Position numbers and translations under genes: made by a program
Part shown: positions 23,200-34,894 of the stretch, piece after piece
Numbering within the stretch: position 1 is the stretch's first letter
Layout of the letters: every line of letters starts with the position of its first letter
Notes under the pieces: model-generated
Seen by the model: the letters and a program-made list of their open reading frames with translations, nothing else
What the model was told of the DNA's origin: nothing
Databases searched by the model: none
Source of the DNA: Saccopteryx bilineata
Lineage: Eukaryota; Chordata; Mammalia; Chiroptera; Emballonuridae
Assembly (NCBI RefSeq): GCF_036850765.1
Contig: NC_089495.1
Span: forward strand, 200,443,347 to 200,507,346
DNA length: 64,000 nt
Reading direction: 5' to 3'

Positions 23200-23600
23200 T
23201 ACGCTGTTCCCTCGGCCCGGGACAGTCCTCCAGCGCCACCGTGGCGGTTCCTGCCCCCGGTCAGGTCTCAGCTCCCACATCTCCTTGGAGAGGCCTTCTG
23301 GAGCCATCTTATCTCAAGACCACCCCCCACCCCCACTCCAACACACACTCTCATTGGCTCTTTGCCTCACTGCCTTGTTTACTTCCTTCATCTCACGGGT
23401 TCTACCTGAGCTCACATCCTTCGATTCTCTTCCCTTGCTTGGTTTAGCTGGCTTAGTGTCTGTGGGCCCCCTTCACTCATGAGTTCCTTGAGAACAGGGT
23501 CTTTGTTTTGTTCCTCTTGTCCCCCTGGGAGCCCGGCGTGGACACGTGGGAGATGCTCGGTAAATATGGTGGACGCATTGTGAATGCAGCCATTCGTTAG
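23200..23600 (+). repeat. L2 3'-end fossil
   Basis: 'ggagaggccttctggagc' then 'atgagttccttgagaacagggtctttgtt' and 'gatgctcggtaaatatggtgga' match the L2 3' terminal order. Confidence 0.6.
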
Positions 23601-24419
23601 CGTTTGCCTGGTGCCTGTTCACGTGGTGGGCACGGTGGTGGGGTCAGACAGGGGCCCCGCCCTCACCTGCTCACAATCCTGCCCGATATCTAACCGTAGA
23701 ATCTCACGGTGGGGGCAACGGCAAAGCCCAGCCCACTGCACCTAACAGTACTAATGGGACAAACCCCCCTGGGACAAGGGTGGGGGCCGGATGGAGGAGG
23801 AGCGGTCGGTCGCCAGGGCCAGGCCAGCACGGGCTGCAGTCCGGCTGGAGGAATGACACCTGTTTCCCACGGCGTGGGAGGAGGCCCCCAGCTCCCACCC
23901 AGATGCCGGTTTGTCTCGGAGCCCCAGCTGGTGGCGGTGGGCAGGTGGGTGTGTGAGGTTCACCGGGCTCACCACAGCTGGCGAGTCCCTTCCCGGGGCC
24001 AGGATCCTGCTCAAGGACGGGAGATGCGTCCTGTCCCGAGGCCTCGGAGACGGGACAGCTTCTGGCGGAGGGGAGGGCTGGGCGTCTCTGCTGTCTGCCG
24101 CACTGTTTGTTCATATTTCCGTCTCCCTGCCTGTGTTTTCGTTCCAGACTGTGTAATTACGTGTCCAGGGGTGTCTCCGATCCTGTTCCGATAGAATTTG
24201 CCTTGTTTAATGGTAACAGGATGGCTGCCTCTGACAGCTGTTTGTCCCAGAAAAAAAAAAAGAAAAGAAAAGAAGGTTGTTCGGGATGGAGCTAAGTTGG
24301 GAGACGGCTGGGAAGTGGGCTTCTTGGCTTAAATTTGCCTTCTCCACAGACTGGAGGGTGATCCCAGGGCCTGTTCCCATCCTCAGCCTTTCGTTCTCCT
24401 ATTTTAAAAATGAAGCAGG

Positions 24420-24815
24420 GGCCCTGGCCGGTTGGCTCAGTGGTAGAGCGTCGGCCTGGCGTGCAGAAGTCCCGGGTTCGATTCCCGGCCAGGGCACACA
24501 GGAGAAGCGCCCATCTGCTTCTCCACCCCTCCCCCTCTCCTTCCTCTCTGTCTCTCTCTTCCCTTCCCGCAGCCAAGGCTCCATTGGAGCAAAGATGGCC
24601 CGGGCGCTGGGGATGGCTCCTTGGCCTCTGCCCCAGGCGCTAGAGTGGCTCTGGTCATGGCAGAGTGACGCCCGGAAAGGCAGAGCATCGCCCCCTGGTG
24701 GGCACAGTGTCCCCCCTGGTGGGCGTGCCGGGTGGATCCCGGTCGGGCGCATGCGGGAGTCTGTCTGACTGTCTCTCCCGGTTTCTAGTTTCAGAAAAAT
24801 ACAAAAAAAAAAAAA
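24420..24815 (+). mobile_element. tRNA-derived SINE, GCCCTGGC-head family, full length
   Basis: The head is tRNA-like, with an A-box-like GGCTCAGTGGTAGAGC and a B box GGGTTCGATTCCC. The body is about 300 bp and ends in an A-tail at about 24800-24819. The target duplication AAAATGAAGCAGG occurs at 24407-24419 and again at 24816-24828. On the minus strand the body carries two CCACCAGGGGG motifs (24686-24703 and 24709-24727) that resemble CTCF cores. The exact duplication and intact pol III promoter suggest a young copy. Confidence 0.95.
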
Positions 24816-24994
24816 AAAATGAAGCAGGTTGGACTTTGTGATCGCAGATGCGACTGAAACACACGGGGCGGCCGTGTGCCTACTGCGTGCCCAGTGCCGC
24901 AGCGAGGGGTGTGCTGGGCTCGTGGAAAATCCTGCATGAGGATGCCGGAGAAGATGCATTTCAATCCAGGGTGGTGTTTTTATCGTTGTGTTTT

Positions 24995-25046
24995 CTATTG
25001 TAATTGCCATTTAATTAGATTGATGATAATTAATAACACTAATAAT
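24995..25046 (+). promoter_or_regulatory. Homeodomain-type AT cluster
   Basis: Within about 50 bp lie GTAATTG, TTTAATTAG, ATTGATGAT and GATAATTAATAA, outside any repeat. It may be an enhancer core; the motif density is the only evidence. Confidence 0.25.
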
Positions 25047-25447
25047 GGACTCTCTTTTGTCTGGGCTGATGACACTGCAGACCCACCGTCCGGATGGGTA
25101 GCTGGGCTGAACCCTCTCCCTCCTCTCACCCTCCCCCTCCCCCTGCCCCTGGAACTTCGTCCCCCTATCACATGTGCTTGGCACACTGGGTTGTGATGGC
25201 AGCTTGTCACAGTGATGTCCCTGTTAGCCCATGAAAGGCTCCAGAGAGTGAGGAACTAGTCTAGGTATCCCCCCCCCACAAAGGACAGGAACTGGCACAA
25301 AGGGAGGACTAAGACACACCGGATAGATGGATAAGGACAGTGGGTGGGTTAGTAGACAGACGGTCAGCGAGATGGATAAATAAATTAATACATTCATTAG
25401 TTAGCCTCTGGCCAGAGAAGGTGACCAAGGTAATGGGCCCTTTAGAG

Positions 25448-25744
25448 CAGTGGTCCCCAACCCCCGGGCCGCGAACCGGTACCAGTCCGTGGGCCACTTG
25501 GTACCAGTCCACAGAGAAAGAATAAATAACTCACATTATTTCTGTTTAATTTATATTTAAGTCTGGACAATGTTTTATTTTTTAAAAATGACCAGATTCC
25601 CTCTGTTACATCCGTCTAAGACTCACTCTTGACGTTTGTCTCGGTCACGTGATACATTTATCCGTCCCACCCTAAAAGCCGGTCCGTGAAAATATTTTCT
25701 GACATTAAACCGGTCCGTGGCCCAAAAAAGGCTGGGGACCACTG
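25448..25744. mobile_element. Non-autonomous hAT element (MITE-like)
   Basis: The termini CAGTGGTCCCCAACC and GGCTGGGGACCACTG are inverted repeats, nearly perfect over 15 bases. The flanks CTTTAGAG (25440-25447) and CCGTAGAG (25745-25752) form an 8-bp duplication with two differences, the hAT hallmark. At 297 bp the element has no transposase. The subterminal GGGCCGCGAACCGGTACC and CCGGTCCGTGGCCC repeats extend the palindromic character. Confidence 0.93.
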
Positions 25745-25879
25745 CCGTAGAGGATCTGACCTCCGCACCCAGCCCCTACTCCTGGACCGAGTCCACCCAC
25801 TCTAACCCCATCGTAGCTCTCAACACGTCTTCTCCTCTCCATCCTCAAGGTCCAGCCCTGCCTGGAGCCACCACCATGA

Positions 25880-26900
25880 CTTGCTTACACAACAGTCCCA
25901 GCCCCTCCCCAGGGGCGTCTTTCAGACTCGTTCCTGTACCTGCCTCTCTCCGTCAGAACCCTTCTGGCCCCTTCTAGGTCTTCCAAACAGATTGCACGTG
26001 CTTGGCCCTGGCATTCTAGCATTCCTAATGTGACTCCTGCCCGCTGCCCAGTCACCTTCTCACTATATCCTCCCCCTATTCCCTGCTCTCTCCCTCTACT
26101 TACCCAACACTGCCACCAACATGCCTCCTTCCCTCTACCCATCACCTTTAAGGTTGAGTTTAAATGCCACCTCCTCCATGACGCCCTTCAGGATGCTCCA
26201 AGAAGAATGCAATGCCCACATGTGTTTTTTGTTTTGTTTTGTTTTGTTTTGTTTTACAGGGACAGAGAGAGAGTCAGAGAGAGGGATAGACAGGAACGAA
26301 GAGAGATAAGAAGCATCAATCATCAGTTTTTCATTGCGTGTTGCAACACCTTAGTTGTTCATTGATTGCTTTCTCATATGTGCCTTGTCCGCGGGCCTAC
26401 AGCAGATCAAGTAACCCCTTGCTGGAGCCAGCGACCTTGGGTTCAAGCTGGTGGGCTTTTGCTCAAGCTGGCGACATCGGGGTCTCGAACCTGGGTCCTT
26501 CTGCATCCCATTCCCACGCTCTATCTACTGCGCCACCGCCTGGTCAGGCCCATATGTGTTTTTGTGTGTCTCTTGACAGTATCCTCCACTGGGCGCTGCT
26601 GCACTCATCAACCCTGCTCAGCTCCAACATCACCTCTGCAGAAAGGCCTTCCCTGATCACCCAGACCCGAGCAGCCGGCCTTCCTCCCAGGCATTCTCCT
26701 TTACTTTCTTTACAGCTTCTAGCACTGTCCGCAGCCGCCTTGCTGGGTCTTCCCCTGCTTGGGAGGAGCAGGGCACGGAGGCTGCCTGCCTTGTTGGCTG
26801 CTTCACCCCCCACAGCCCAGCACGGGGCCTGGCACAGAGTAGGTGCTCAGAAAATATTTGCTGAAGACATGTTGAGGGAGCACCTACTGGGTGCATGCCC
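25880..26900 (+). repeat. L2 fossil split by a SINE
   Basis: The left part has 'gagtttaaatgccacctcctccatgacgcccttcagg' and the right part has 'aaggccttccctgatcaccc', ending 'ggcacagagtaggtgctcagaaaatatttgctga'. These are contiguous L2 3' sequence interrupted by the SINE at 26231-26548. Confidence 0.75.
26231..26548 (-). mobile_element. tRNA-derived SINE, GCCTGACC-head family, antisense
   Basis: A (TTTTG)n tail, a GA-rich 'acagagagagagtcagagag' segment, a 'gcatcaatcatcagtttttcattgcg' body and a tRNA-like head ending GCCACCGCCTGGTCAGGC. Flanks CCCACATGTGTTTTT and CCCATATGTGTTTTT form the target duplication, with one difference. Confidence 0.93.
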
Positions 26901-27629
26901 CGTGCTGGGTGCAGCCATGAAGAAATAATGAAATGCAGCCTCCTTTCCCTCCCGCCCTCAGGCAGCTCAAAGGGCGGTGGGGAGAAGCAGGCCGCCGTAG
27001 GCCCCCTGGAGGTCTGGGTATACAGGGCTGGGGCGGAAGGGGACCTGGGGGCGCAGGGCTGAGGGCAGAGTGTGTAGTGTCCCTCGGGGACCTTTGCTTG
27101 TCATGCTCCAGCTGAAGGGGGTTGTACCCGCCTCTGTTACCCCCAACAGGCCAGGCGCCCACTGCGAGTGGGACTGTGCTCCCGCCTCCCGAGGAGGGTA
27201 GCGTCTGGCCCCGAGCACAGCTAGAGCTCTGAGTAGAATGAGCCACGGAGTCAAGGGGGGAGGGGCGGTTCCGAGAGGAGGAACAGCAGGGACAAAGGCA
27301 CGGAGGGGGAGGGGAGCGCCGAGGAGGGCTGCAGGCAGTGGGTGGACGGTTGCACTTTGGTCCGCCTCCCCAACCCTTACGGAGCACCTGTTGTCCACAG
27401 GCACGCCGCTCGCTCTGCTCCTAATGACCCATGGCTTGGGTGTTTGCTGATGGATGGACTGACGCCCGTGGGTTTGTTCATCCATTCTGGACGGTGTAAG
27501 TACAGACAGGTCAGCTCACAGTCCAGGGGAGAAAGTGAACAAGAAAACACAAGGCGACGAGGATGTTGGTAGTGATGATATGACCCATGACCGGGACTTG
27601 AGCCCTTTCTGTGCACTGGCCTGTTGCGG

Positions 27630-27790
27630 GTCTAGACAGTGAACAGGACCGCACGACACTATTCCCTGGTTTTCCAGATGAGGAAACTGAGGCTCAGAGA
27701 GGTGAAGTGCGTCACCCAGGGCCACACAGCTGAGGAGCAGCAGAGTCGCATTTGAACCCAGGGAGCCAGTTTCCAGTGTCCATGCCCTGT
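27630..27790 (-). repeat. MIR, antisense
   Basis: 'ccagatgaggaaactgaggctcagagaggtgaag' and 'cagggccacacagctgagg' are MIR complement. Confidence 0.85.
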
Positions 27791-28112
27791 GCTCACTGCC
27801 CACGTGGGTCCATGGGGCCAGCCTGGTGAAGCTTGGCTCAGGTATCATTTCATCTCCCCCCATTACAGAGACTTTTGCTTGTAGCTGCTAAAATCAGGAG
27901 TCTGTTCCCGGGCTCTGCTCCCAAGAGCTGGAGAGAGGCAGGGGGAGGGAGGAGGGAAGGCCGCTGGTCCAGGCCACATCCTGTCGTGACCCACTTAATG
28001 AGCTTAGCTGATAACCACGGGCTGAGGCAGGTTGCCAGCGCGCCTGTCCGCTTGGCCACCATCTTCCGGTCTTTGCACGCACGGGAGGAGGGCGGGCGGC
28101 AGTGAGGCCAAC

Positions 28113-28126
28113 GGGGGGGGGGGGGG
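28113..28126 (+). repeat. Poly-G run
   Basis: About 14 consecutive G; prone to length error in assembly. Confidence 0.9.
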
Positions 28127-28419
28127 CCTGCGGGGCCCCAGCTGTTTGAAGAGCTGGCAGCCATGCCAGCATCAGGGACGCAGCTGGTCACTTATTTGTA
28201 AAGTGGAGGTGAGCCTGGCAACCTTGCAAGATGCCACTGGGATGCAGCAAGGTGCTGGGGACAGCGGCCAGTGGGGACAGCGGCCTTTGGCTCAGAGACT
28301 CCTCGCACATAGTAGGCACTCAGCGAATTTTCCATCCTGGTCTTTCAAAGGACTCACACTTTGGTGATGTGCAGGCTCAAGAAAAACCATCCTGGCCTCA
28401 CCCTACTTGAAAAGACCAG

Positions 28420-28630
28420 AGAAGGGCAGCTGTGGGAGGCTGGAGACCGGGCTCTGTCACCAGCTGATGGGGTGACCGGGAGGCTAGCTCTCTCTGGGCC
28501 TCAGCACTCTCTTTTGCACAATGGGATGGGGAGGGTCTTCCCGTCCCAGGAATGTGGGGAGGAGTCAATGAGATGGTGCATGTCACATGCTTAGGACAGA
28601 GCTGGGCCTTTAGTTGGTGCTGATACCGAT
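28420..28630 (+). repeat. MIR SINE fossil
   Basis: 'ctctctgggcctcagcactctcttttgcacaatggga' and 'caatgagatggtgcatgtcacatgcttaggacaga' follow MIR order. Confidence 0.65.
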
Positions 28631-29439
28631 GCTGGTAATTTCAACCGGATCTGCCACACTCGTGTGATCCTGGGAGTCCCCTACCTTCCTGGGGCCTCTG
28701 TTTCTCACTTGTTAAACTGGGCGACTCCTGCGCGTGCCTTCCCCCGGTTCTGTTGTTCTAGGAATGCAGCCATGTGGATTTCTGCTTCGTCTCAAGCCCG
28801 TCCAGTCTGCATTCTGTGGGGGCAGGGATGATGCCCCCTTTCCCGCTAAGGAGAGCGGGCCCCTGGTGGTCAGCGGACAGCCCCACCTCCTTGCCCACAC
28901 TGCCTCTTGCCTGTGCAGGCTGTGGGATGGCGCAGGAAGGTCCAGACCCCCCTGGGCCCCAGGAGGCCCCGGGGAGTAGGGCTGGGGTCTGGATTCTCCA
29001 GGGAGGGGAGCTGAGTCTGCTCAGACTGGAGGCAGGGCCTGAGGGGGGGGTGTGGGCAGATTTATTACAGCCATTCCTCTCCCCCTGCAGCTTCTGCGTC
29101 TAATGAAATTTTATGGCAGGTGGAAGTGATACGACTCTGCCAGCCCTAAAAGCACTTCTATTTATTCATTAAAGATATTTATATACTGAGCAGCTCTCTC
29201 TGCAGCACCCCCCCCCCCCGACTCCTGCTGGTCCATTGACATAGCTCCCAACCCTCAGTGCTGGGGGAGCCCAGGGCAGGGACTCTTCCCTGCATAAGGA
29301 CCGTGGGCTCTGCCTCAACACATGTCCAATCCCCTTGTCTGTAACCGCTATCTGCTCCCTGGTCCCTGTGAGTGCACCAGCCTCTTCCTGGGTCTCCTGC
29401 CTCCATGCTGCCCTCCTAGTGTCGTCCTCCACTAATAGT

Positions 29440-29945
29440 CAAGGGGATCTTTTCAAAATTGAATCACATTTCTTCCATACTCAAAACTCCTCCATGGCCT
29501 TCAAGACCCTGCAAGAACTGGCCCCTGTCCACCTCTCTGGCTTTACTCCCCCGTCCACCCCTGCCTCACTCTTGGTCCAGCCACAGTGGCTTCTTTTGGC
29601 TTTTTGCTGGAAGATGGTGCTCTCTCTCTGCCTCAGGACCTTTGCACCTATGCCTCTTTTTAGAAGCCTCTTCCCCCAGCTCCCAGGCTTCCCCTGCTCC
29701 TTGGCATCATTCAGAGCTCAGTTTAAAGGAGCCTCATCAGAGAACTTCCCAGACCATCCAAGTCACGTTGCTCCCATCTCCATCACTTTGCACGTTGTTT
29801 GTTCCTTTGTAGCACTGTCATCCTTCTGTGTATTTGTCTACATGTTTACCGTCTCTGCATCTGTCTTGTGAGCTCCTTGATGGCAGAGCCAATGTCTAGC
29901 AGCCTATGGTGGGTGTTCAATAAATGGGGTGTGGATGAATGACTA
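29440..29945 (+). repeat. L2 3'-end fossil
   Basis: About 500 bp with successive L2 phrases: 'tccatggccttcaagaccctgcaagaactggcccc', 'tcaggacctttgcac', 'gtgagctccttgatggcagagcc' and 'gttcaataaatggggtgtggatgaatg'. Confidence 0.85.
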
Positions 29946-30654
29946 CTGAGGTACTGGTCTATGTGGGGTGCCCCAGGCTGGCTCCTCAGACCCTCGCGCT
30001 CAGTCCCTGATTGAATGAAGAACAGGGCTCTCAGAAGGAGAGGGACATGTCACGTCTCACAGAGACTGGGCTCACTGGGACCCAGGAGCTGGAGCCAGGC
30101 TGGGGTCTTCCTGAACTATGGCCAGACTGTGGTCTCCACCAACCTTCCTGCTGTCCTGAGGTGGTGGTCTTGGTCCTCGCTCAGCTGTTATCAGCCTCTC
30201 TGGGACCGGGCACTTCCTGGCCGACTCGGCAAGGTTCCGTATGGATTAGGGGTCAGAAGCACAGCTGCACCACCCTTCAGTGAAACCTGTCTGCCCATCA
30301 CTCGGGGACCCAGTGTGCCTGGGGGAAGCGGAGACAAGTTGTCCTACAGCAAGCTCGGTGACTCTGGACAGACGACCGCCGAGCTCCGGTACAGCACAGG
30401 AAATCAACATGCGTGTCAGTCGGACAGGTTTCTCCACAACCAGGAGCTCATTCAACCCCGCCTTGCTGACCCCAGAGCAGTTGGGGCATCCAGTGGGGTA
30501 ACTGTGATCAGACCCCCAGGTCCTCACCCCACCTCTCTGCCTGTGCTGCCCCCTCTGCCTCGAATGATTCTGCACATCTTGTTTCTTGAGATTCATCCTA
30601 AGACCCCTGTGAAAGTCCCTCCAGACACAGTTAAGGTGCAGGGTCCCATCTCCC

Positions 30655-30915
30655 GCCAGGTAGCCGGTCTCCTGTGTTGGGAGTAGCGGGCCCCGTGTTC
30701 TGGGTAGCAGGCCGCCTGTGTTGGGGGTAGCGGGCCCCGTGTTCCGGGTAGCGGGCCCCGTGTTCCGGGTAGCAGGCCGCCTGTGTTGGGGGTAGCGGGC
30801 CCCGTGTTCCGGGTAGCGGGCCCCGTGTTCCGGGTAGCAGGCCGCCTGTGTTGGGGGTAGCGGGCTCTGTGTTCCGGGTAGTGGGCCCCGTGTTCCGGGT
30901 AGCGGGCCGCCTGTG
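30655..30915 (+). repeat. Minisatellite with 65-bp higher-order unit
   Basis: Basic 21-23-bp units (GGGTAGCGGGCCCCGTGTTCC and a CAGGCCGCC variant) are arranged as a 65-bp higher-order repeat. The variant unit recurs at exactly 30708, 30773, 30838 and, with one change, 30903. A minus-strand open frame across it is not a gene. Confidence 0.95.
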
Positions 30916-31589
30916 TTTTTCTTGGACTTCTTTCTTCCCATAAGGCCAGCAGACAGGGCTACAGCCACGTGGCTGCCCAGCCTCGCCCAGAAACCCCAGT
31001 GGCCCACGCAGGTGAGTATGAGCCAGAGGCCCCGTGGCAGTGAGCAGGGGCCCTGCAGAGCCCCCGTGGGCTCCTGTGGTGAGGCCAGCGCAGGGCCGCT
31101 TCTCTGGGGCTTCCTGCAGCCCAGGGCGTTCTGCATGGAGAGGGTGGGTCCCTGCCGCCTGCAGCAGCGCCAGCCCCTCCCTGAGCCCCTTCTCTCTGTT
31201 ACTGAGGAGATGTGACAGAGGTCAGGGGCGGGGGCTCTGGGACTTGCCTCCTCACCTGTGAAAAGGGACTGCGGACAGAAGAGCCCACGCCGCGGGCACG
31301 AGGGTTAGACGGGCAAGTGTGGGTGCAGGACTCAGCGCTCAGCGCCTAGGAGCTCAGTGAGCATTGGCTAAGGTGGCACTCAATAAACTCACTCTCTGAG
31401 ACACGTCCTTCTCTTCGCTCGTAAGAGAAATGCAAATTGAGGCGACAAGCAGGGCACCTGGCTCCCAGATCAGATGGGCAGAGGGGACCGGGGCTAACGC
31501 TGTCCTGTCCGGGGCGGTGTTCACACACCCTGTCGGCGGAAGGAGGGCATCGCGACAGTCTATTCCACAGTGGCACATTCTGACTTCGT

Positions 31590-31880
31590 GATCATGCCTG
31601 GGAATTTAAACTCACGCGCGTGTGTAATGATGTCCTAGACAAGGATGTTCACAGCAGCATTATGACAGCCAAAGACTGGAGAAGACCTAAGTGCCCATTA
31701 ACGCAATTACCTCAATTAAGGTACAGCTCCGCCATAGAGCCCGGCAATTAAAGGCGAGGGTGGGAGGCTTCTGTGTTTGGCGGAGTGAAAAAAGCGAGGT
31801 GCAGAACAGAGACATGATGCCACTCTTTTCATTAAATATATTTTTATTCACTAGGAAAGACCAGGGCCTATCTCTGAGAG
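31590..31880 (+). repeat. Old L1 fragment
   Basis: 'acaaggatgttcacagcagcattatgacagccaaagactggagaagacctaagtgcccatt' is diverged L1 ORF2 3' sequence. It is older than the copy at 17554. Confidence 0.7.
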
Positions 31881-33479
31881 GACCCTGCAGGTAATGTCAG
31901 GGGTTATTTCTGGGGAGGGGCCACAGCTGGCAGGGAGAGTCCCACTCTGTACACCTTAGGGACCTCCAGAAGCTTAATGCCACCGAATCGAGAGAAAGGT
32001 GACCAGAGGAGGCTTGCCACGCCCTGGGCAGAGAAAACGAAGGCCCACGGCTGTGATTCCAGTCCCTCCCCAAGTGGACCAGGGAGCAGGCCAGATTGAA
32101 AAATGAGGCTGCGCTTGTCCCTCCACTGGTGGGTAAGCAAACCTCATCAGCGAGTTCTCGCCCTTAGGAAAGCGAGTCTTGTCTCCCCGTGGATGCTACA
32201 TGGATGCGCTCGGTAATAGCAGAAGATGCCACCTGGGCGCTGGTGTTGCTGTGGGGGCAACTGAAGGATGCCTTCCTCCTAAAGGACGTGGCCATAGGCA
32301 GAGCTCTGTAAATTAGGTGTGCTGGTCTTGTTGCTACTGAGTTCAGGCGCGCCGACCACCACTAACGGGGCGGCAAGCTATGGAGGGAGAGGAAAATGGA
32401 ATCCTCCTTCGCCTCGTGGAGAATTCTGGCTAACACTGCTCACAGGCTGCCTTGTTGCCGTGTCTGGATAGCAGAAGGAATACGGCCCTGCTGGGAGGCT
32501 ATGCCCGGGTACCACTCAGCTGTGGACACAGGATGGACCCGGAGGGGCTTTGTGGGAACCCCAAGAGCGGCAGACACGTAAGTCAAGTTCAGGACCACAG
32601 GGCAAGGGCGGCCTTTACGGGAAGTCGCAGAAGACCTCGCCGAGGCCTAGGAGACAGGCAGTGTCTCAGGAGGCCGCAAGAGGTGGGGATGACACCCCGG
32701 AGCCCACGGGTTAGCAATGACAATCTTGACCTTGTTCTTAAAAGCTCTCGTAGCCTTGGTGATGGGTGGTTAAAACTAGAAAGCAGAGGTCAGAGATGTC
32801 TCCTCGTCCTGTCTCCCTGGTCCCCTGTCCCTGACTCTGGAACCCTTTCTGAATCCTAAGGGATTCTACCTCAGGTTGCCCTCACACCCTCCGGTCACAA
32901 ACCCATGGAAAGGGGACCAACTTCTTCACGTTTGTAAAGCGAAGGTGTGGGTTCACACTTGCTTTAAGCAACGGGACTTTTTGGCCAAACAAAATCTTCA
33001 GAGGCACCCCAACATAAGCAGCAGGGAAAATGGAGGGTGAAAGCGGCCTGGTAGCCTGGGGCCCAACCCACCCTCCCTCCCAGGGGGGCTTCTAGTGCAC
33101 GGCGGGGAGGCCCGGACACTGGACAACTGCTGGACAGAATTCTGGACGAATGACCAGGTGACAGCAGCTGCCTCCAGGGACAGGGAGCCCTGGGGTGGGG
33201 ATGCCTGTGAGGACTCCTCGCTGTATATACCACGTTGTGGAAATTTGAACCTCTGTGCCAGGTTGAAGCATTACCTGCTTAAACATCTTTTTTTTTTTAA
33301 AGAAAATCAAGCCCGAGGACTAATGATCTCTACAATACCAACTTTAGCGCAAAACGTCAATGCTTCTACAGGCCGCATCTAGACATGCTTTGTTCTCTGT
33401 AAATTCATGAAACCCCCACCCACAGTGGCACAGACGGGAGTGTGACAGCGCCCGGTGACTGTGAGGCCCTCCCCCAGAG

Positions 33480-33695
33480 GCCGCTCGGTGGAGTCACCCG
33501 GACCTGGCTGTGAAGGTAGGTTCTGCCGTTTACAGGCCCTAGGACCCTACACGAGGTCCTTACCCTCCAAGACCTCAGCAGTCTCAGCTTCAGTAACTCA
33601 GGGACAATAGGCCAGCGGGGCTGGTACGCGGGATAGAAAGAATGGATGGGAAGCACATAGCAGGTGTTCGGTACACGGCGGCTATTAGTTACGGG
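33480..33695 (+). repeat. MIR SINE fossil
   Basis: 'ggttctgccgtttacaggcc', then 'aactcagggacaatagg' and 'gcacatagcaggtgttcggtacacgg' keep MIR order. Confidence 0.65.
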
Positions 33696-34214
33696 AGAGT
33701 GAAATAAAAAACGAAATCCAAAATGTGACTGGATGGCAATTCTGATTCCGTGACAGGCCCTGTGACACACTCCCGCCCCCTCTCTGCCGGATGCTCACCT
33801 CGTGGTGATGATGGCTCGCCGTCCGCCCTCCCACCGGGCTGAACGCTGGCACCAACAGGGCCGCCCCAGGTGCCATCCTGCTCAGAGCCCTTTCAGGGGG
33901 CTGCCTGGGGCCCTGTCCCCTGGGCTTCGATGAGAAGTGAGCTGCCAGGCTCAGCGCGGGCACGGCGTAAGCACAGTGTGGACTGTGTGGTGTCCCTTGT
34001 AGCCTATTGGCTGACCCTGGGCCACGTGGGTCATTTCAGTGAAACAAAATCAGCTGTTCTCCCGCCTCCTCACTCACGAAGACTCTGCTCTTAATGGATT
34101 AAAAACATGCGTAAGGACGGTGGACTTGTGTGAGGGAGGCCAATGCCTTACCGTGCGTGTGAAATGGGTGGAGCTGAGACTCTCCTGAGCCAGAGACATG
34201 GAAGGAAGGACAAA

Positions 34215-34420
34215 GTCACCACCTGTATGCACCTACTGAGTGCTATCAACGCACTGCACGCTCAGCCAAGTGGTCGCGCCCCCATAAGCGCCACGTGGCC
34301 GTGATTACCCCCACTGCGCAGAGGAAGTGAGGCTCAGGAAGGTAACAGCACGTCCCCACACTGCCACAGCTGGTAAATGGTGCAGCTGGGACTTGGACCC
34401 AGGCTGTCTCCCCTGAAGCA
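34215..34420 (-). repeat. MIR, antisense
   Basis: 'cacctactgagtgctatcaac', 'agaggaagtgaggctcaggaagg' and 'cacagctggtaaatggtgcagctgggacttggaccc' are MIR complement. Confidence 0.8.
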
Positions 34421-34894
34421 TGGCTCTTACCCGGATGCGGGGGTCACCTGGGAGCTTAAGGCAGTGTGAGCACCCGGGCTGCCTGAGACTCTGGTCCCGT
34501 CATCGGGGTGAGGCCCAGCACAGCGTGTCTTCCTGCCCCTACCCTCCCGGGTGCAGGGTGCGGGGCTCGAGCTGCTGAGGCTGCGCCCCAGGCCGGCCTG
34601 AAGGTGCTGGGAAAGCCCCCCGTTGTTCTGTGCAAGCTCGTGCCTCGTGCCACACGTCCACACTCTGTCAGGGCAAGAGCCCGGGATGTCACCAGTGCAC
34701 GCCTCCCCCTCCCCATTATAGCCTCTCCACCAGACAGTGGCCACAGTGGTCACTCTGAGCCTCAGTGTCCTCACTGGCAGTGAGGCCAGCCACCGACCAC
34801 CCTCCGCTGTGTCCCAGGACGGCTGCTGTGGAAGTGTGGGTGAGCGTCAGAGGCTACAGCTTAGCTACAAAGAATGCCAGCCCAGGAATAAAAA

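Larger units (their letters stand above)
9450..34889. other. VSTM2L-CTNNBL1 intergenic region
   Basis: There are no exons that I can support. In order it holds: the RE1 cluster (10373-10832), MIR and hAT fossils, repeat-poor unique DNA (12340-13900), a SINE (16475-16812), an L1 (17554-18041), L2 and MIR fossils, a SINE (24420-24815), a homeodomain-motif cluster (24995-25046), a hAT element (25448-25744), a SINE inside an L2 (26231-26548), an L2 (29440-29945) and a 65-bp tandem array (30655-30915). The blocks 19550-21150, 21330-23190 and 31900-33480 contain nothing that I can name apart from weak fossils. Confidence 0.7.

Noticed and set aside
24421..24495. tRNA gene call
   Set aside because: The A- and B-box sequence belongs to the head of a SINE with target duplications and an A-tail. 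It is not a free tRNA gene.
30246..31136. 296-codon minus-strand frame
   Set aside because: It crosses the 65-bp tandem array and has no family resemblance outside it.
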